Assembly: GCF_900168065.1 (NCBI RefSeq) | Contig: NZ_FUZZ01000001.1 | Span: 1,612,001 to 1,676,000 of the forward strand | Reading direction: 5' to 3' | Length of the DNA stretch: 64,000 nucleotides | From: Chitinophaga ginsengisegetis | GTDB taxonomy: Bacteria > Bacteroidota > Bacteroidia > Chitinophagales > Chitinophagaceae | Shown here: one piece after another, positions 8,542 to 17,833 of the stretch | How the letters are laid out: each line of letters begins with the position of its first letter | Position numbering within the stretch: the first letter of the stretch is position 1 | The notes under the pieces: generated by a model | What the model was told of the DNA's origin: nothing | Databases searched by the model: none | What the model saw: only the letters and a program-made list of their open reading frames with translations | Made by a program: the position numbers and the translations under genes

Positions 8542-9184
8542 CGGCCAGCATGGGTACAAAGGAAAAGTTATCAAATAACTCCTGCTCATTCTCTGTTTCG
8601 CTGATTTTGGTGATCCGCAGCATACGCTGTACCTCCTGCCCGCCAACGGGAATCACCATTTTGCCACCGATCTTCATCTGTTGCAGCAATTTTTCAGGGA
8701 TATAAGGAGCTGCCGCCGTTACCAGCACCTTATCAAAGGGAGCATAGGTCGACAATCCCTCATAACCATCTCCGTAAAAGAAACGGAGATTGCGATACTG
8801 GGCTTTGAAAGGAAAACTTTTTACCTGGTCAAACAGCTTCCGTTGCCGTTCTATCGTAAATACATTGGCTTTCAGCTCGGCCAGTACACATGCCTGGTAG
8901 GCGCTGCCGGTACCTATTTCCAGTACTTTTTCATAGGGTTTTACCTCCAGTAGCTGCGTTTGATAGGCTACCGTATACGGCTGCGAAATGGTTTGTCCCT
9001 CCCCGATAGGGAAGGCCCTGTCGTCGTAAGCTATACTTTCAAAAGCCGTATCCAGGAAAAAATGCCTGGGAATATTGCCAATAGCTGCCAGTACGTTTTC
9101 ATCTGTAATACCTTTCTGACGGATACTATCGACTAACTGTTTACGTAATCCTTTTTGTTTATAAGTATCTTCATACCGCCTCAT
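8531..9184 (-). CDS. pcm: Protein-L-isoaspartate O-methyltransferase
   Basis: This enzyme methylates isoaspartyl residues in damaged proteins using S-adenosylmethionine, as part of cytoplasmic protein repair. The 217-aa length fits the family. Visible motifs: the substrate-side motif GQTISQPYT at about 63-71, the SAM-binding motif I VLEIGTGSAYQ at about 87-97, and the later FDKVLVTAAAP and VIPVGG segments. I chose the ATG at 9184 over the in-frame TTG at 9202 because an exact minus-strand -7 box (9190-9197) lies just 5 nt upstream of it. That makes the longer reading impossible from this promoter and the mRNA nearly leaderless. It converges with the receptor at 6011 and diverges from the phosphohexomutase. 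Confidence 0.92.
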   Translation of the reverse strand: MRRYEDTYKQKGLRKQLVDSIRQKGITDENVLAAIGNIPRHFFLDTAFESIAYDDRAFPIGEGQTISQPYTVAYQTQLLEVKPYEKVLEIGTGSAYQACVLAELKANVFTIERQRKLFDQVKSFPFKAQYRNLRFFYGDGYEGLSTYAPFDKVLVTAAAPYIPEKLLQQMKIGGKMVIPVGGQEVQRMLRITKISETENEQELFDNFSFVPMLAGKK

Positions 9185-9189
9185 GGCCG

Positions 9190-9218
9190 CAAAATTAACC
9201 AATACAAGGGATTTTCAA
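9190..9218 (-). promoter_or_regulatory. Promoter of pcm, abutting the start codon
   Basis: Minus strand: TTG (plus-strand 9216-9218), 18 nt, then TAATTTTG (9190-9197), an exact -7 box ending 5 nt before the ATG. A start site about 5-7 nt after the box falls at or next to the ATG. Confidence 0.6.
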
Positions 9219-9308
9219 TGTATTTTGAAATCTGTAATTTCCAACATTCATTTTTTTATTTTTACTTTACAATCCATTTTAGCATTTACGGCTCACAAAA
9301 AAAAGACC

Positions 9309-11033
9309 ATGGATATAAATATTCAAAGCAAAGTAGCGCAATGGCTCAACGGTAATTACGACGCTGAAACCGTTGCCACACTGAAGAAAATGCAGGAAGG
9401 AAACCCTGATGACCTTAACGACGCTTTTTACCGTAACCTCGAATTTGGTACCGGTGGCCTCAGGGGCATCATGGGCGTTGGCACCAACCGCATGAATAAA
9501 TATACTCTTGGAATGGCCACCCAGGGCTTCGCCAATTACCTCAAAAAAACCTTTACCGGTGAAATTAAGGTAGCCATTGCACACGACAGCCGCAATAATG
9601 CCCGCTTTTTCGCGGAAACCGTTGCCAACGTTTTTGCCGCCAACGATATTAAAGTGTTTCTTTTTGAAAGCCTCCGCCCCACCCCGGAACTGTCTTTTAC
9701 CATCCGTCACCTTAAATGCCAGGGTGGCGTAGTACTCACCGCCTCCCATAACCCGAAAGAATACAACGGCTACAAAGCCTATTGGGACGACGGCGCACAG
9801 CTGGTGCCACCGCACGACAACAACGTGATCCGTGAAGTAGAGAACATCGCTTCCCCGGACGAGGTGAAATGGACCGGTGGTGAAGCCAATATCACCCTCA
9901 TCGGTAAGGAAATAGACGAAGCATACCGCCAGGAACTGCTCAGCCTGTCCATCAATCCCGATATCAACAAACAACAGCACGATCTTAAAATAGTATATAC
10001 GCCTATTCATGGTACCGGCATCACACAGGTGCCCCAGCTGCTGGAACAATACGGCTTTACCAATGTAAACATTGTCCAGGAACAGGCTACACCGGATGGA
10101 AACTTCCCCACCGTAGTATACCCTAACCCGGAAGAATCGGAAGCCATGAGCCTCGGCCTCAAAAAAGCCAAGGAACTCGATGCCGATATCCTCCTGGGTA
10201 CCGACCCCGACGCCGATCGTGTAGGCATTGCCGTGAAAGACCTGAAAGGAGAATGGATCCTGCTCAACGGTAACCAAACCGGCGTACTGCTGTTTAACTA
10301 CATCGTGGAAAGCCGCAAAAGCAAAGGACTCGCCAAAGCAAACGACTATATTGCCAAAACAGTAGTAACATCCGACCTGATCGATGTATTTGCCGCCAAA
10401 AACAATATTACCTGCTATAACGTACTTACCGGCTTCAAATGGATCGCTGACCTGATCCGCCGGAAAGAGCCAAAGGAAAACTTCATCTGCGGAGGTGAAG
10501 AGTCCTATGGCTACATGATTGGTCAGAATGTACGTGATAAAGACGCCATCGCCTCTGTAGCCATGATCTGTGAAATGGCCGCCTACGCGCGCAGCAAGGG
10601 TAAAACCCTGTTTGAACAGCTGATCGACATCTATGTACGCTATGGCTATTACATGGAAAGTTTGATTTCTATTACCAAGAAGGGAATGAGAGGCGCTGAA
10701 GAAATCGCTGAAATGATGCGCGGATACCGCGAAAATCCACCGGTTTCCATCAACGGCTCACCGGTAGTAACTCTTTACGACTACCAGCTGCAACAGATCA
10801 GGGATATTAAAACCGGCGACATCAAATCGCTGGACCTCCCGAAATCCAATGTATTACAGTTTGTACTGGCAGATGGCAGCAAAATATCCGCCCGCCCTTC
10901 CGGTACTGAACCAAAAATCAAATTCTACTTCAGCGTAAATGCGCCTTTAGCCAACGCAGGTGACTACGACAAGGTGACCGCTGAACTGAATCAAAAAATA
11001 ACCGGCATTATTCAGGATCTGAAACTGAAATAA
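9309..11033 (+). CDS. Phosphoglucomutase/phosphomannomutase family (alpha-D-phosphohexomutase)
   Basis: The enzyme interconverts sugar 1- and 6-phosphates in cytoplasmic sugar metabolism. At 574 aa it belongs to the long PGM2/PgcA-like branch. Motifs in order: the catalytic phosphoserine loop TASHNPKEYNGYK (Ser about 146), the metal-binding loop DPDADR at about 299-304, the sugar-binding loop GGEESYGY, and the phosphate-binding loop RPSGTEPK near 528. I chose the ATG at 9309 (MDINIQSKVAQWL). The reading frame is open further upstream to 9183, but that extension overlaps pcm and its promoter and looks non-coding. Exact sugar preference cannot be told from sequence. Confidence 0.93.
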   Translation: MDINIQSKVAQWLNGNYDAETVATLKKMQEGNPDDLNDAFYRNLEFGTGGLRGIMGVGTNRMNKYTLGMATQGFANYLKKTFTGEIKVAIAHDSRNNARFFAETVANVFAANDIKVFLFESLRPTPELSFTIRHLKCQGGVVLTASHNPKEYNGYKAYWDDGAQLVPPHDNNVIREVENIASPDEVKWTGGEANITLIGKEIDEAYRQELLSLSINPDINKQQHDLKIVYTPIHGTGITQVPQLLEQYGFTNVNIVQEQATPDGNFPTVVYPNPEESEAMSLGLKKAKELDADILLGTDPDADRVGIAVKDLKGEWILLNGNQTGVLLFNYIVESRKSKGLAKANDYIAKTVVTSDLIDVFAAKNNITCYNVLTGFKWIADLIRRKEPKENFICGGEESYGYMIGQNVRDKDAIASVAMICEMAAYARSKGKTLFEQLIDIYVRYGYYMESLISITKKGMRGAEEIAEMMRGYRENPPVSINGSPVVTLYDYQLQQIRDIKTGDIKSLDLPKSNVLQFVLADGSKISARPSGTEPKIKFYFSVNAPLANAGDYDKVTAELNQKITGIIQDLKLK

Positions 11034-11060
11034 CGCCCGTCATCTGAAAAGATGATAAAA

Positions 11061-11118
11061 ACCGGGAATGTTGAAAGAAAGGACTCCTCCGGAATTTCCC
11101 CCTTTCAGCATTCCCGGT
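11061..11118 (+). terminator. Long hairpin after the phosphohexomutase
   Basis: 11061-11077 pairs with 11102-11118 over 17 positions, including ACCGGGAATG with CATTCCCGGT and GAAAG with CTTTC. It is followed by ATTGTTT. It could be a terminator or the 5' leader hairpin of the gene at 11136, which starts 17 nt later. Confidence 0.55.
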
Positions 11119-11135
11119 ATTGTTTAGCTACCCAT

Positions 11136-12074
11136 ATGAAGAAGCCTCTGCTTATCCTGATCCTGTTACTGCCGTTTTTCAGCAGCATGGCACAAAAAAA
11201 AGTGCCTTTCTCCACTATACCTGATACTACCATCCAATCACGCGTATGGATCCTGAGCGGCGCTACCACGGCCCTTTATGGCGCAGGACTCGCAGCACTC
11301 AACACCGCCTGGTACAAAGGCTATCCCAGGGAGGGGTTTCATTTTTTTAATGATATGGGTGAATGGAACCAGGTGGATAAGACCGGGCATATTTTCAGCG
11401 CGTACTTCATCGGGAAATACAGCCGCGAAATGTGGCGCTGGTCGGGACTGCCACGAAAGAAACAGATCTGGATCGGCGGCCTGAGCGGATTTGCCTACCA
11501 GTCTGTTGTGGAAGTACTGGACGGCTACTCTTCTGAATGGGGGTTTTCCTGGGGAGATATGGGCGCCAATGCTATCGGGTCGGCCCTGCTCATCAGCCAG
11601 GAACTGGCCTGGAACGAACAACGTATCCAGCTGAAGTTTTCAGCGCATCCACAAAATTATGATGATCCCGTATTACAGCATAAGGCAGATCAGCTTTTTG
11701 GCACCACCTTCTGGGAAAGAACCCTGAAAGATTATAACGGTCAAACGTACTGGTTATCCGTAAACCTTTACTCCTTCCGGAAAGAAAGCCGGCTCCCCAA
11801 ATGGCTGAATATTGCCGTGGGGTATGGTTCACAGGGGATGATAGGCGGCCGCGATAATACCTGGACAGATGAACACGGGATCTACCACGACTATAGTCAG
11901 CTCCGTCGCGTACGGCAGTTCTATCTTTCCCCCGATGTGGATTTTACCAAAATACCCACACGGAAAAAAGGCGTTAAAGTAATATTCCAGGTATTGAATA
12001 TGCTCAAGTTTCCCGCCCCTACCTTTGAAATCAATTCAAAGGGGAACATGAAATTACACGCAGTCTATTTTTAA
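11136..12074 (+). CDS. DUF2279 family periplasmic/outer-membrane-associated protein
   Basis: I chose the ATG at 11136 because it begins a signal peptide (MKKPLLILILLLPFFSSMA). The upstream in-frame extension runs through the long hairpin and is unlikely to be translated. The 312-aa product contains the DUF2279 (YfiM-like) pattern: FHFFNDMGEWNQVDKTGH, FSAYFIGKYSREMWRWSG, then YQSVVEVLDGYSSEWGFSW and GDMGANAIGSALL. The paired histidine/aspartate positions and the short hydrophobic turns suggest a membrane-associated fold. Function unknown in the family. It converges with the phosphoribosyltransferase gene only 4 nt away. Confidence 0.8.
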   Translation: MKKPLLILILLLPFFSSMAQKKVPFSTIPDTTIQSRVWILSGATTALYGAGLAALNTAWYKGYPREGFHFFNDMGEWNQVDKTGHIFSAYFIGKYSREMWRWSGLPRKKQIWIGGLSGFAYQSVVEVLDGYSSEWGFSWGDMGANAIGSALLISQELAWNEQRIQLKFSAHPQNYDDPVLQHKADQLFGTTFWERTLKDYNGQTYWLSVNLYSFRKESRLPKWLNIAVGYGSQGMIGGRDNTWTDEHGIYHDYSQLRRVRQFYLSPDVDFTKIPTRKKGVKVIFQVLNMLKFPAPTFEINSKGNMKLHAVYF

Positions 12075-12078
12075 TCGC

Positions 12079-12576
12079 TTATTCAAAATAAGCGGAAACA
12101 ATCTCTTCCCCGTTCATTTCTACCAGCACCATGTCCTGCAGGGTGGTTGCCAGTGAATATCCTACAAAGTCGACGGATAACGGGAAGGATTTGTGCTTAC
12201 GGTCTACCAGTACGGCGGTCTGGATTTTTTTGGGGAGATATTTCAGCAGCGGTTTCAGGGCGTACAGCATGGTGCGGCCGGAGTTAGCCACATCATCTAC
12301 CACCACTATCACTTTATTATCGAAGTCTATTTCTTCAGATACCACTACTTCACCGGGATGCTGCTTATCCAGGCGCAGTTCAATAATATGGATTTTCAGG
12401 GGAGATATCTCTCCGAGGATAGCGGCCAGTTTATGGGCTATGATCACGCCACGGTCCCAGATACCGGCCAATATGATATCCGTGCCATCGCTGTTATGCT
12501 CATAGATTTCATAAGCAATACGCTCAATTTTCTTTTGAATGATATCCTGCGTTAGAATGATGTTCCTGCTTTCCAT
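12079..12576 (-). CDS. Phosphoribosyltransferase family protein (PyrR-like)
   Basis: A 165-aa type I phosphoribosyltransferase. The PRPP-binding signature is VIVVVDDVANSGRTM at about residues 89-103, and an upstream segment ILAGIWDRGVIIAHKL forms the first loop. Enzymes of this fold transfer phosphoribose from PRPP to a base. PyrR-type members combine weak uracil phosphoribosyltransferase activity with pyrimidine regulation. The base and any regulatory role cannot be assigned here, and no pyr genes are nearby. I chose the ATG at 12576 over the TTG at 12594 because an exact -7 box lies 5 nt upstream of it. Confidence 0.8.
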   Translation of the reverse strand: MESRNIILTQDIIQKKIERIAYEIYEHNSDGTDIILAGIWDRGVIIAHKLAAILGEISPLKIHIIELRLDKQHPGEVVVSEEIDFDNKVIVVVDDVANSGRTMLYALKPLLKYLPKKIQTAVLVDRKHKSFPLSVDFVGYSLATTLQDMVLVEMNGEEIVSAYFE

Positions 12577-12581
12577 GGTTG

Positions 12582-12589
12582 CAAAAATA
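12582..12589 (-). promoter_or_regulatory. -7 box abutting the phosphoribosyltransferase start
   Basis: Minus strand TATTTTTG, an exact -7 match, followed by 5 nt and the ATG at 12576. It predicts a leaderless or nearly leaderless mRNA. No good -33 box was seen. Confidence 0.5.
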
Positions 12590-12594
12590 AGCAA

Positions 12595-12622
12595 TTAGCC
12601 ATTAGCAGTTAGCACTTAGCAA
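12595..12622. repeat. Four tandem heptamers TTAGCNN
   Basis: TTAGCCA, TTAGCAG, TTAGCAC and TTAGCAA run head to tail in the divergent intergenic region between the phosphoribosyltransferase and the Fe-S oxidoreductase, just upstream of the -7 box of the former. Confidence 0.6.
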
Positions 12623-12702
12623 AAAAATCAAATACACTAAACCTTAACCCCTAACGGCTGATAGCTAAAAAAGACATAAATTAGGGAGTCAAATCTGAGC
12701 TA

Positions 12703-14019
12703 ATGCGAATTGTACAAGAATTATTATTTGTGATCCTATTCGGAACAGCGGTATATCTTTTTGCCCAAAAGGCAAGCCGGATAAGGAAAAACATACTACT
12801 GGGGCGCGATAAAGACCTGAGCGACCATCCGGATCAACGTTGGAAAAACCTGCTGCTGCTGGCTTTTGGTCAGAAAAAAATGTTCCGTAACCCACTGGTA
12901 GCTGTACTGCACTTTTTCGTATATGCCGGATTCCTGATCATTAATATTGAAATACTGGAAATCATCCTGGATGGTATCCTGGGCACACATCGTTTATTCG
13001 TTCCCGTATTGGGCGCTGTTTACCCGGTGCTGATCGGCTTATTTGAAGTGCTCGCTGTACTGGTAATTACCGGATGCGCCATCTTCCTGGTACGCAGAAA
13101 CATATTAAAGCTAAAACGCTTTATGAGCAAGGATCTTAACGGGTGGCCGCGTTCAGATGCCAACTATATCCTGATCACCGAAATTGTGCTGATGCTGCTG
13201 TTTCTCACCATGAACGCAGCCGATCAGGCATTACAGGCGAAAGGCGCCACGCATTACATAGCTACCGGCAACTTCTGGGTTTCAGGCATGTTTGCGCCCA
13301 TGCTCAGCGGCATGTCCGATGGCTCACTGGAAGTACTGGAGCGCAGCTGCTGGTGGCTGCACATCGCCGGTGTACTCGCTTTCCTGAACTATCTCCCCTA
13401 CTCCAAGCACCTGCATATTATCCTCGCATTTCCCAATGCATACTATGCCAGCCTGGAACCCAAAGGTGAAATGGAAAACATGCCTGCCGTACAACATGAA
13501 GTACAGCTGATGCTGCAACCGGAGCTGGCTGCCAACGCTCCGGCCTCCGATACTATGCCTAAGTTCGGCGCCAAAGATGTAATGGACCTCACCTGGAAAA
13601 ACTTGCTGGACGCCTACAGCTGTACGGAATGCGGCCGTTGCACGGCTGCCTGCCCGGCCAATATCACCGGCAAGCTCCTGTCGCCCCGCAAAATAATGAT
13701 GGATACCCGCGACCGCCTCGAAGAAGTAGGCCACAACATCAAAGCCAACGGCGGCGCCTTTAAAGATGATAACAAAGCCCTTTTACGCGATTATATTTTA
13801 GAAGAAGAACTGCGCGCCTGCACTACCTGCAACGCCTGCGTACAGGAATGCCCTGTAAGCATTAACCCGCTGGATATTATCCTCCAGCTGCGCCGCCACC
13901 TGGTAATGGAAGAATCCAGCGCCCCGGCAGAATGGACCGGCATGTTCAGCAACATCGAAAACAATATGGCCCCCTGGAAGTTCAGTATGGACGACCGGGA
14001 TAAATGGACCGGAGAATAA
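12703..14019 (+). CDS. Membrane-anchored 4Fe-4S oxidoreductase (HdrE/NarI-like plus HdrC-like fusion)
   Basis: The 438-aa protein has four or five membrane segments in the first 260 residues. Histidines sit in and near them (AVLHFFVYAG, CWWLHIAGVL, YSKHLHIIL), as expected for a b-type haem gamma-subunit-like domain. A cytoplasmic ferredoxin domain carries two 4Fe-4S motifs: CTECGRCTAACP from residue 307 and CTTCNACVQECP from residue 373. This is the usual membrane half of a heterodisulfide-reductase-like pair. The cysteine-rich HdrB-like partner is the gene at 23366, now separated by a 9-kb minus-strand block. Electrons would pass between quinone or haem and the partner. The physiological substrate is unknown. 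A perfect terminator follows the gene. Confidence 0.85.
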   Translation: MRIVQELLFVILFGTAVYLFAQKASRIRKNILLGRDKDLSDHPDQRWKNLLLLAFGQKKMFRNPLVAVLHFFVYAGFLIINIEILEIILDGILGTHRLFVPVLGAVYPVLIGLFEVLAVLVITGCAIFLVRRNILKLKRFMSKDLNGWPRSDANYILITEIVLMLLFLTMNAADQALQAKGATHYIATGNFWVSGMFAPMLSGMSDGSLEVLERSCWWLHIAGVLAFLNYLPYSKHLHIILAFPNAYYASLEPKGEMENMPAVQHEVQLMLQPELAANAPASDTMPKFGAKDVMDLTWKNLLDAYSCTECGRCTAACPANITGKLLSPRKIMMDTRDRLEEVGHNIKANGGAFKDDNKALLRDYILEEELRACTTCNACVQECPVSINPLDIILQLRRHLVMEESSAPAEWTGMFSNIENNMAPWKFSMDDRDKWTGE

Positions 14020-14035
14020 AGATCATTAAGCATAT

Positions 14036-14075
14036 AAAAAGAAGAAGCCGTCATAATTGACGGCTTCTTCTTTTT
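14036..14075. terminator. Perfect 18-bp bidirectional terminator
   Basis: 14036-14053 (AAAAAGAAGAAGCCGTCA) pairs without mismatch with 14058-14075 around a TAAT tetraloop. It has A-rich and T-rich ends on both strands, so it can end the plus-strand oxidoreductase unit and the minus-strand SusCD operon. Confidence 0.92.
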
Positions 14076-14095
14076 ATGCAATAGGGACTCATTCA

Positions 14096-15502
14096 TTAAT
14101 TTGCTCTCACAATCACATCCTTCGGCGCTCCCGGAATACCATCCACTCTCTTCGTTGTTTCTCCGTTATGCCCCGTGCCTGTATTCAGGTAAAAAATACT
14201 GCCTCTCACACCTACCAGCAACTGGTTGCCGTTATCCAGCAGTTTCAGCATGGTAATGGTTTGACCGCTGAAAGAAGTGGCCATTTCTTTCACATCTTTA
14301 TTCAATGGGTTATACCGGAATACTTTATCTCCCTGCGTGAAATAAAATACCCCCACCGGCGACTCGGCCCAAAGTGTGGTGGCATTGATCTTATCTGCAA
14401 TCACCGGTTTCCTTTTTTCCAGCGCGTGGAAAACAGGATCGCCACCGGTTCTGAACTCCACGCCAAAGCGCAGTTCCCTGATCTGGCCAACACTGTCGCA
14501 GAAAGCATAACATTCGTTGTCTGAAAAACGACCCAGGTGCAACATATCCATCTTCAGGTTCTTAGGGGTAAATGCAGAATCTTTTACGATGTAGTTGGTA
14601 TCAAGATAGTTGCCCCAGTCCATCCGCACCAGCTTCCGCTTCGTTTCCTCAAAGCCCACGAAATAACCCCGGTTATCAGGGTCGCTCGCAATAATGGCCG
14701 GAGACAGGCTATAGGTGCCGGAAAGCGGGATGCCCATAAAACCGTAATAGGTGGCAAAAGGCGCCGTTTCTGTAGCGCCGCGGTATAACTTTTTGTTGAT
14801 GATACCTACGGGCACACCAAGACTCGAAGGAATAAAAGTAGATACCTCCAGCAGCCCCGGATCGGAATAAAAATTCTTCGCCAGCGTTCTCAGCTTGCTC
14901 AGGTTATTAGGATCAATGTAAACGCCCCCCGTTTTAAAAGTAGCCCAGTAACCGGTAATAAGATTACCATAGTTGACATTTTTCATCATGGTTAGCTGCA
15001 ATGCGCCACCAGGAAGGGTATCGTGATTAATATTGGTGTATACATCAGCTTGTACCGTACCATCTTCCTTAATAAAAGATATTTTGGATGCCGTTACATC
15101 ATCACTCAACACCACTGTACCACGGGTAAAGGTAGCAGTACCATTAATCACAAATTTATAATAGTACTTCATGTCGGTAATACTATCATACACAATATAC
15201 ATCGCGGGATAGCGCGAGGCGCCCAAACCAAATACGATGCGCAGCTCCTGGCCGGTATAATCCTGCGTACCCATCTGGCCGGGAACGGAAATTTTCCACA
15301 ATCCCTGGTACTTTGTATTGCCGGAGGCCAGCACCACCTTCGGGGATATGATAAAGCTATCCCCTACAACCGCCGTGTAAGCGGTATCCAGCCGGGTGAT
15401 TATAGGTTCGGGAACCGGGTGATAATCGTAATTGCCTTTGTCTTTATAGCAGGCGGTAAATAATACCAGGATGCCAATGATATATAGAAATACATGTTTC
15501 AT
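14096..15502 (-). CDS. PKD-like family surface lipoprotein of SusCD locus 1
   Basis: A 468-aa lipoprotein. The signal peptide ends in the lipobox FTAC with the lipidated Cys at position 18, followed by YKDKGNYDYHPV, a start typical of the Bacteroidota PKD-like (PKD_2) lipoprotein family found last in SusCD operons. After a beta-rich N-terminal region at about 30-140, the rest reads like a repeated-strand, propeller-like fold (short VRMDWG, FSDNECYAF, VGVFYFTQGDKVFRYNP strands). It is presumably a cell-surface ligand-binding accessory; the propeller reading is my inference. It is the last gene of the minus-strand operon, 15 nt after the DUF4843 gene, and is ended by the terminator at 14036. 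Confidence 0.75.
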   Translation of the reverse strand: MKHVFLYIIGILVLFTACYKDKGNYDYHPVPEPIITRLDTAYTAVVGDSFIISPKVVLASGNTKYQGLWKISVPGQMGTQDYTGQELRIVFGLGASRYPAMYIVYDSITDMKYYYKFVINGTATFTRGTVVLSDDVTASKISFIKEDGTVQADVYTNINHDTLPGGALQLTMMKNVNYGNLITGYWATFKTGGVYIDPNNLSKLRTLAKNFYSDPGLLEVSTFIPSSLGVPVGIINKKLYRGATETAPFATYYGFMGIPLSGTYSLSPAIIASDPDNRGYFVGFEETKRKLVRMDWGNYLDTNYIVKDSAFTPKNLKMDMLHLGRFSDNECYAFCDSVGQIRELRFGVEFRTGGDPVFHALEKRKPVIADKINATTLWAESPVGVFYFTQGDKVFRYNPLNKDVKEMATSFSGQTITMLKLLDNGNQLLVGVRGSIFYLNTGTGHNGETTKRVDGIPGAPKDVIVRAN

Positions 15503-15517
15503 GTGTATAGGTTTTTG

Positions 15518-16357
15518 TTATTGTGGTACAATCCTGTTCCCGTTTTCGTCATGGAAATAATACCTGCCGTCGGCCGCACTGTATTCGAGCGGGTATTTTT
15601 TATTAAGATTACCGGTGTTATAGAAATAATAAGTACCGTTTGGTTCCTGTCCTATCGCATAACCCTTATCCTTATAATCAACGGTGCGGGCAATGGGATC
15701 CATCATAAATGCACGGAACTGCCGCAGGTAAAACAATGTTTTGGGAGTGGATTGCCAGTCGGAATTATCCAGTTGTAACTCCGTAGTGCCGGAGGTACGG
15801 ATAAACAGTTCATGCTTCACCCGGGAATAAACACCGAGGTCGCCTTCCCATACTACCCACCACAACGGCTGTTCCAGCCGGTTTGAGAAAGTAATCTTGG
15901 CGGTATCGTAAGAAGGGAAGTCATTGCTAAATGCGGAGGAAGCACTGATCTTCAGTTTAATCACCACAGAGGTGTCCAGCAACAGCGGATCACTTCCGTA
16001 AATGATCAGCGGCAGATACGCCTTACCTGAATCGGCCGGGATCTTATACGCTGTGTCCAGCGCTTTGTAATGCAATCCGGCGGTGGCGGTGGAGCCATTG
16101 GCAACTACGGTTGCTTTAAACCACCTGTCGTACGGCACCCGCTCGCCGGAAATCCTTACCGGTAGTAAAAGGGTGTCTATAGATATTTCCGGGAAGAGGG
16201 CAAAGGAATAAAAGAAGCTGTCTACCCTGGTGCTCTTTACATCATCTGTAAAATCAAAATAAACATTACTGTTCTCACGGAACACCAGATCATCCTGCTT
16301 TTTGCATGCTATCAGCAGGATCCAGCTGAACATGCTTATCGCTGTTATCTTTTTCAT
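15518..16357 (-). CDS. DUF4843 family lipoprotein of SusCD locus 1
   Basis: A 279-aa lipoprotein with lipobox LIAC and lipidated Cys18. It is followed by KKQDDLVFRENSNVYFDF, a typical DUF4843 start. The family is beta-rich, confined mostly to Bacteroidota, and usually encoded right after susD. A surface ligand-binding role is assumed but unproven. Spacing to the SusD gene is 10 nt, so it is operonic. Confidence 0.8.
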   Translation of the reverse strand: MKKITAISMFSWILLIACKKQDDLVFRENSNVYFDFTDDVKSTRVDSFFYSFALFPEISIDTLLLPVRISGERVPYDRWFKATVVANGSTATAGLHYKALDTAYKIPADSGKAYLPLIIYGSDPLLLDTSVVIKLKISASSAFSNDFPSYDTAKITFSNRLEQPLWWVVWEGDLGVYSRVKHELFIRTSGTTELQLDNSDWQSTPKTLFYLRQFRAFMMDPIARTVDYKDKGYAIGQEPNGTYYFYNTGNLNKKYPLEYSAADGRYYFHDENGNRIVPQ

Positions 16358-16367
16358 GTGCTATATT

Positions 16368-17822
16368 TTATCGGTTACCGTATGCGATTTCATCATCAGG
16401 AAGCGGCAGTACAAACACGCCATCGGAGGCTGCCACCGGCTTGCCGCCTAATCCCAGTATGGGTCTGTTTAAGCGTTTGTACATGTAGAACAGCTGTCCT
16501 TCCCCGTACAATTCTTTGCGCGCTTCTTTCAGCAGTTCGGTATAAAAGCTGTTGGCATCAGCGGGACCACTGTATGGCCCGATACCGCGGTACAGTCGTA
16601 CTTCATTGAAATATGCCCAGGCTTTATCCGGAGCCGTAGCGAAAGTGCATTCCGCCGCGATGTAATAAATTTCACTGAGCCGCAACGCAGGTCCCATCAG
16701 GTAATGAAGATTATCATCCGTGCGCTTGTACTTTTCCAGTTGCAGGTAAGTAGTACTGTTTACGGATTGCTCGCTGAACCACTGTTTAAATCGGAAGTCC
16801 TCCCCGCCTATTCCGGCTACTTCATAAATGTTTTTGCCTTCTGTGCTGGAAATAAACAATCCTTGTCCGTTACCTTTCCGGAACTGGTCGTTCATGGCAT
16901 CTTTCCGGTTGGGCATATAATAGCCAAAGATGAGTTCCTTATACAGGATCCTGTCTTTCTTTGCATCGTTGCCATTCATGAAATCCTCCTGGCGGGTCCA
17001 GGGGAATTTCTTTGCATTAATAATTTCCAGGGCATTCTGTAACGCGTGTACCTGGTCATTTTTATAGAGATATACCCTGGCCAGTTCACCGCATACTGCA
17101 TAATAATTTAAACGGTGACGGCGCTGCTGTACAAACATTTCCCCGTTGCCTTCTGTACTGGAATCCCTGATCATATATCCTACTTTATAACCTGCATTCA
17201 AGATCGGGTCCACGCCACGCAATATTTCTTTTGCTGCGGTGAGATCTTTGATCACAGAATCCAGCAAGGCTGTTACAGTTTGCATAGGGGCAGCATCTTT
17301 GGAAAACTCCGTTACATAAGGCACGCCCTGTGCGGCCGGCTTGCTGGCAAAGGAAGGGGCAAACAGGCGGAGCGCATCAAAATGGCACCAGGCCCGCATT
17401 GCCAGCGATTCTCCTTTAATGAGACCGTAGTTAACACCCGACAGGATACTTTTTTGCTGGTCTACTTTAGCAAGAATTAAATTGCTGTTGGCAATCACTT
17501 CATACAATCTTTGCCAGATCTTATCTTTCCTGCCTATCAGGCTTTTATCTTTATAGTTATAGATAGCAGCCTGCCGGTAACCACCTCCATCAATAACAGG
17601 AATAGCATAGTTTTGCGCCAGTACATCCGGCAAACCACCCATCAGTTCCTTGCCATAGATCTCTTCATTCAAACACAGGCTGTAAAGGCCATTCAGGGCA
17701 TCTTTAAAGCCATCTTCGGTTTTGAACAGCTCATCCCCGGATACTTCCGAAATCGGTTTTATATCCAGCCATTTGCTGCAGGAGGTAGTGAGTAATAAAA
17801 TGAGGACTAAATACTTCTTCAT
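16368..17822 (-). CDS. RagB/SusD family outer membrane lipoprotein (locus 1)
   Basis: A 484-aa surface lipoprotein that caps the SusC channel and binds the imported ligand. The lipobox TTSC gives lipidated Cys15. The classic N-terminal SusD motif follows directly (CSKWLDIKPISEVSGDELF, then GFKDALNGLYSL). Helix-turn-helix TPR-like segments with RAWCHFDALRLFAPSFA and the C-terminal block ARKELYGEGQLFYMYKRL are diagnostic. The partner SusC lies 11 nt upstream. No glycosidase, peptidase or sulfatase is in the operon, so the ligand cannot be guessed. Confidence 0.93.
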   Translation of the reverse strand: MKKYLVLILLLTTSCSKWLDIKPISEVSGDELFKTEDGFKDALNGLYSLCLNEEIYGKELMGGLPDVLAQNYAIPVIDGGGYRQAAIYNYKDKSLIGRKDKIWQRLYEVIANSNLILAKVDQQKSILSGVNYGLIKGESLAMRAWCHFDALRLFAPSFASKPAAQGVPYVTEFSKDAAPMQTVTALLDSVIKDLTAAKEILRGVDPILNAGYKVGYMIRDSSTEGNGEMFVQQRRHRLNYYAVCGELARVYLYKNDQVHALQNALEIINAKKFPWTRQEDFMNGNDAKKDRILYKELIFGYYMPNRKDAMNDQFRKGNGQGLFISSTEGKNIYEVAGIGGEDFRFKQWFSEQSVNSTTYLQLEKYKRTDDNLHYLMGPALRLSEIYYIAAECTFATAPDKAWAYFNEVRLYRGIGPYSGPADANSFYTELLKEARKELYGEGQLFYMYKRLNRPILGLGGKPVAASDGVFVLPLPDDEIAYGNR

Positions 17823-17833
17823 ATATAATGATT

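Noticed and set aside
9183-9308. N-terminal extension of the phosphohexomutase
   Set aside because: The extra 42 codons overlap the divergent pcm start and promoter. Family members begin near the ATG at 9309.
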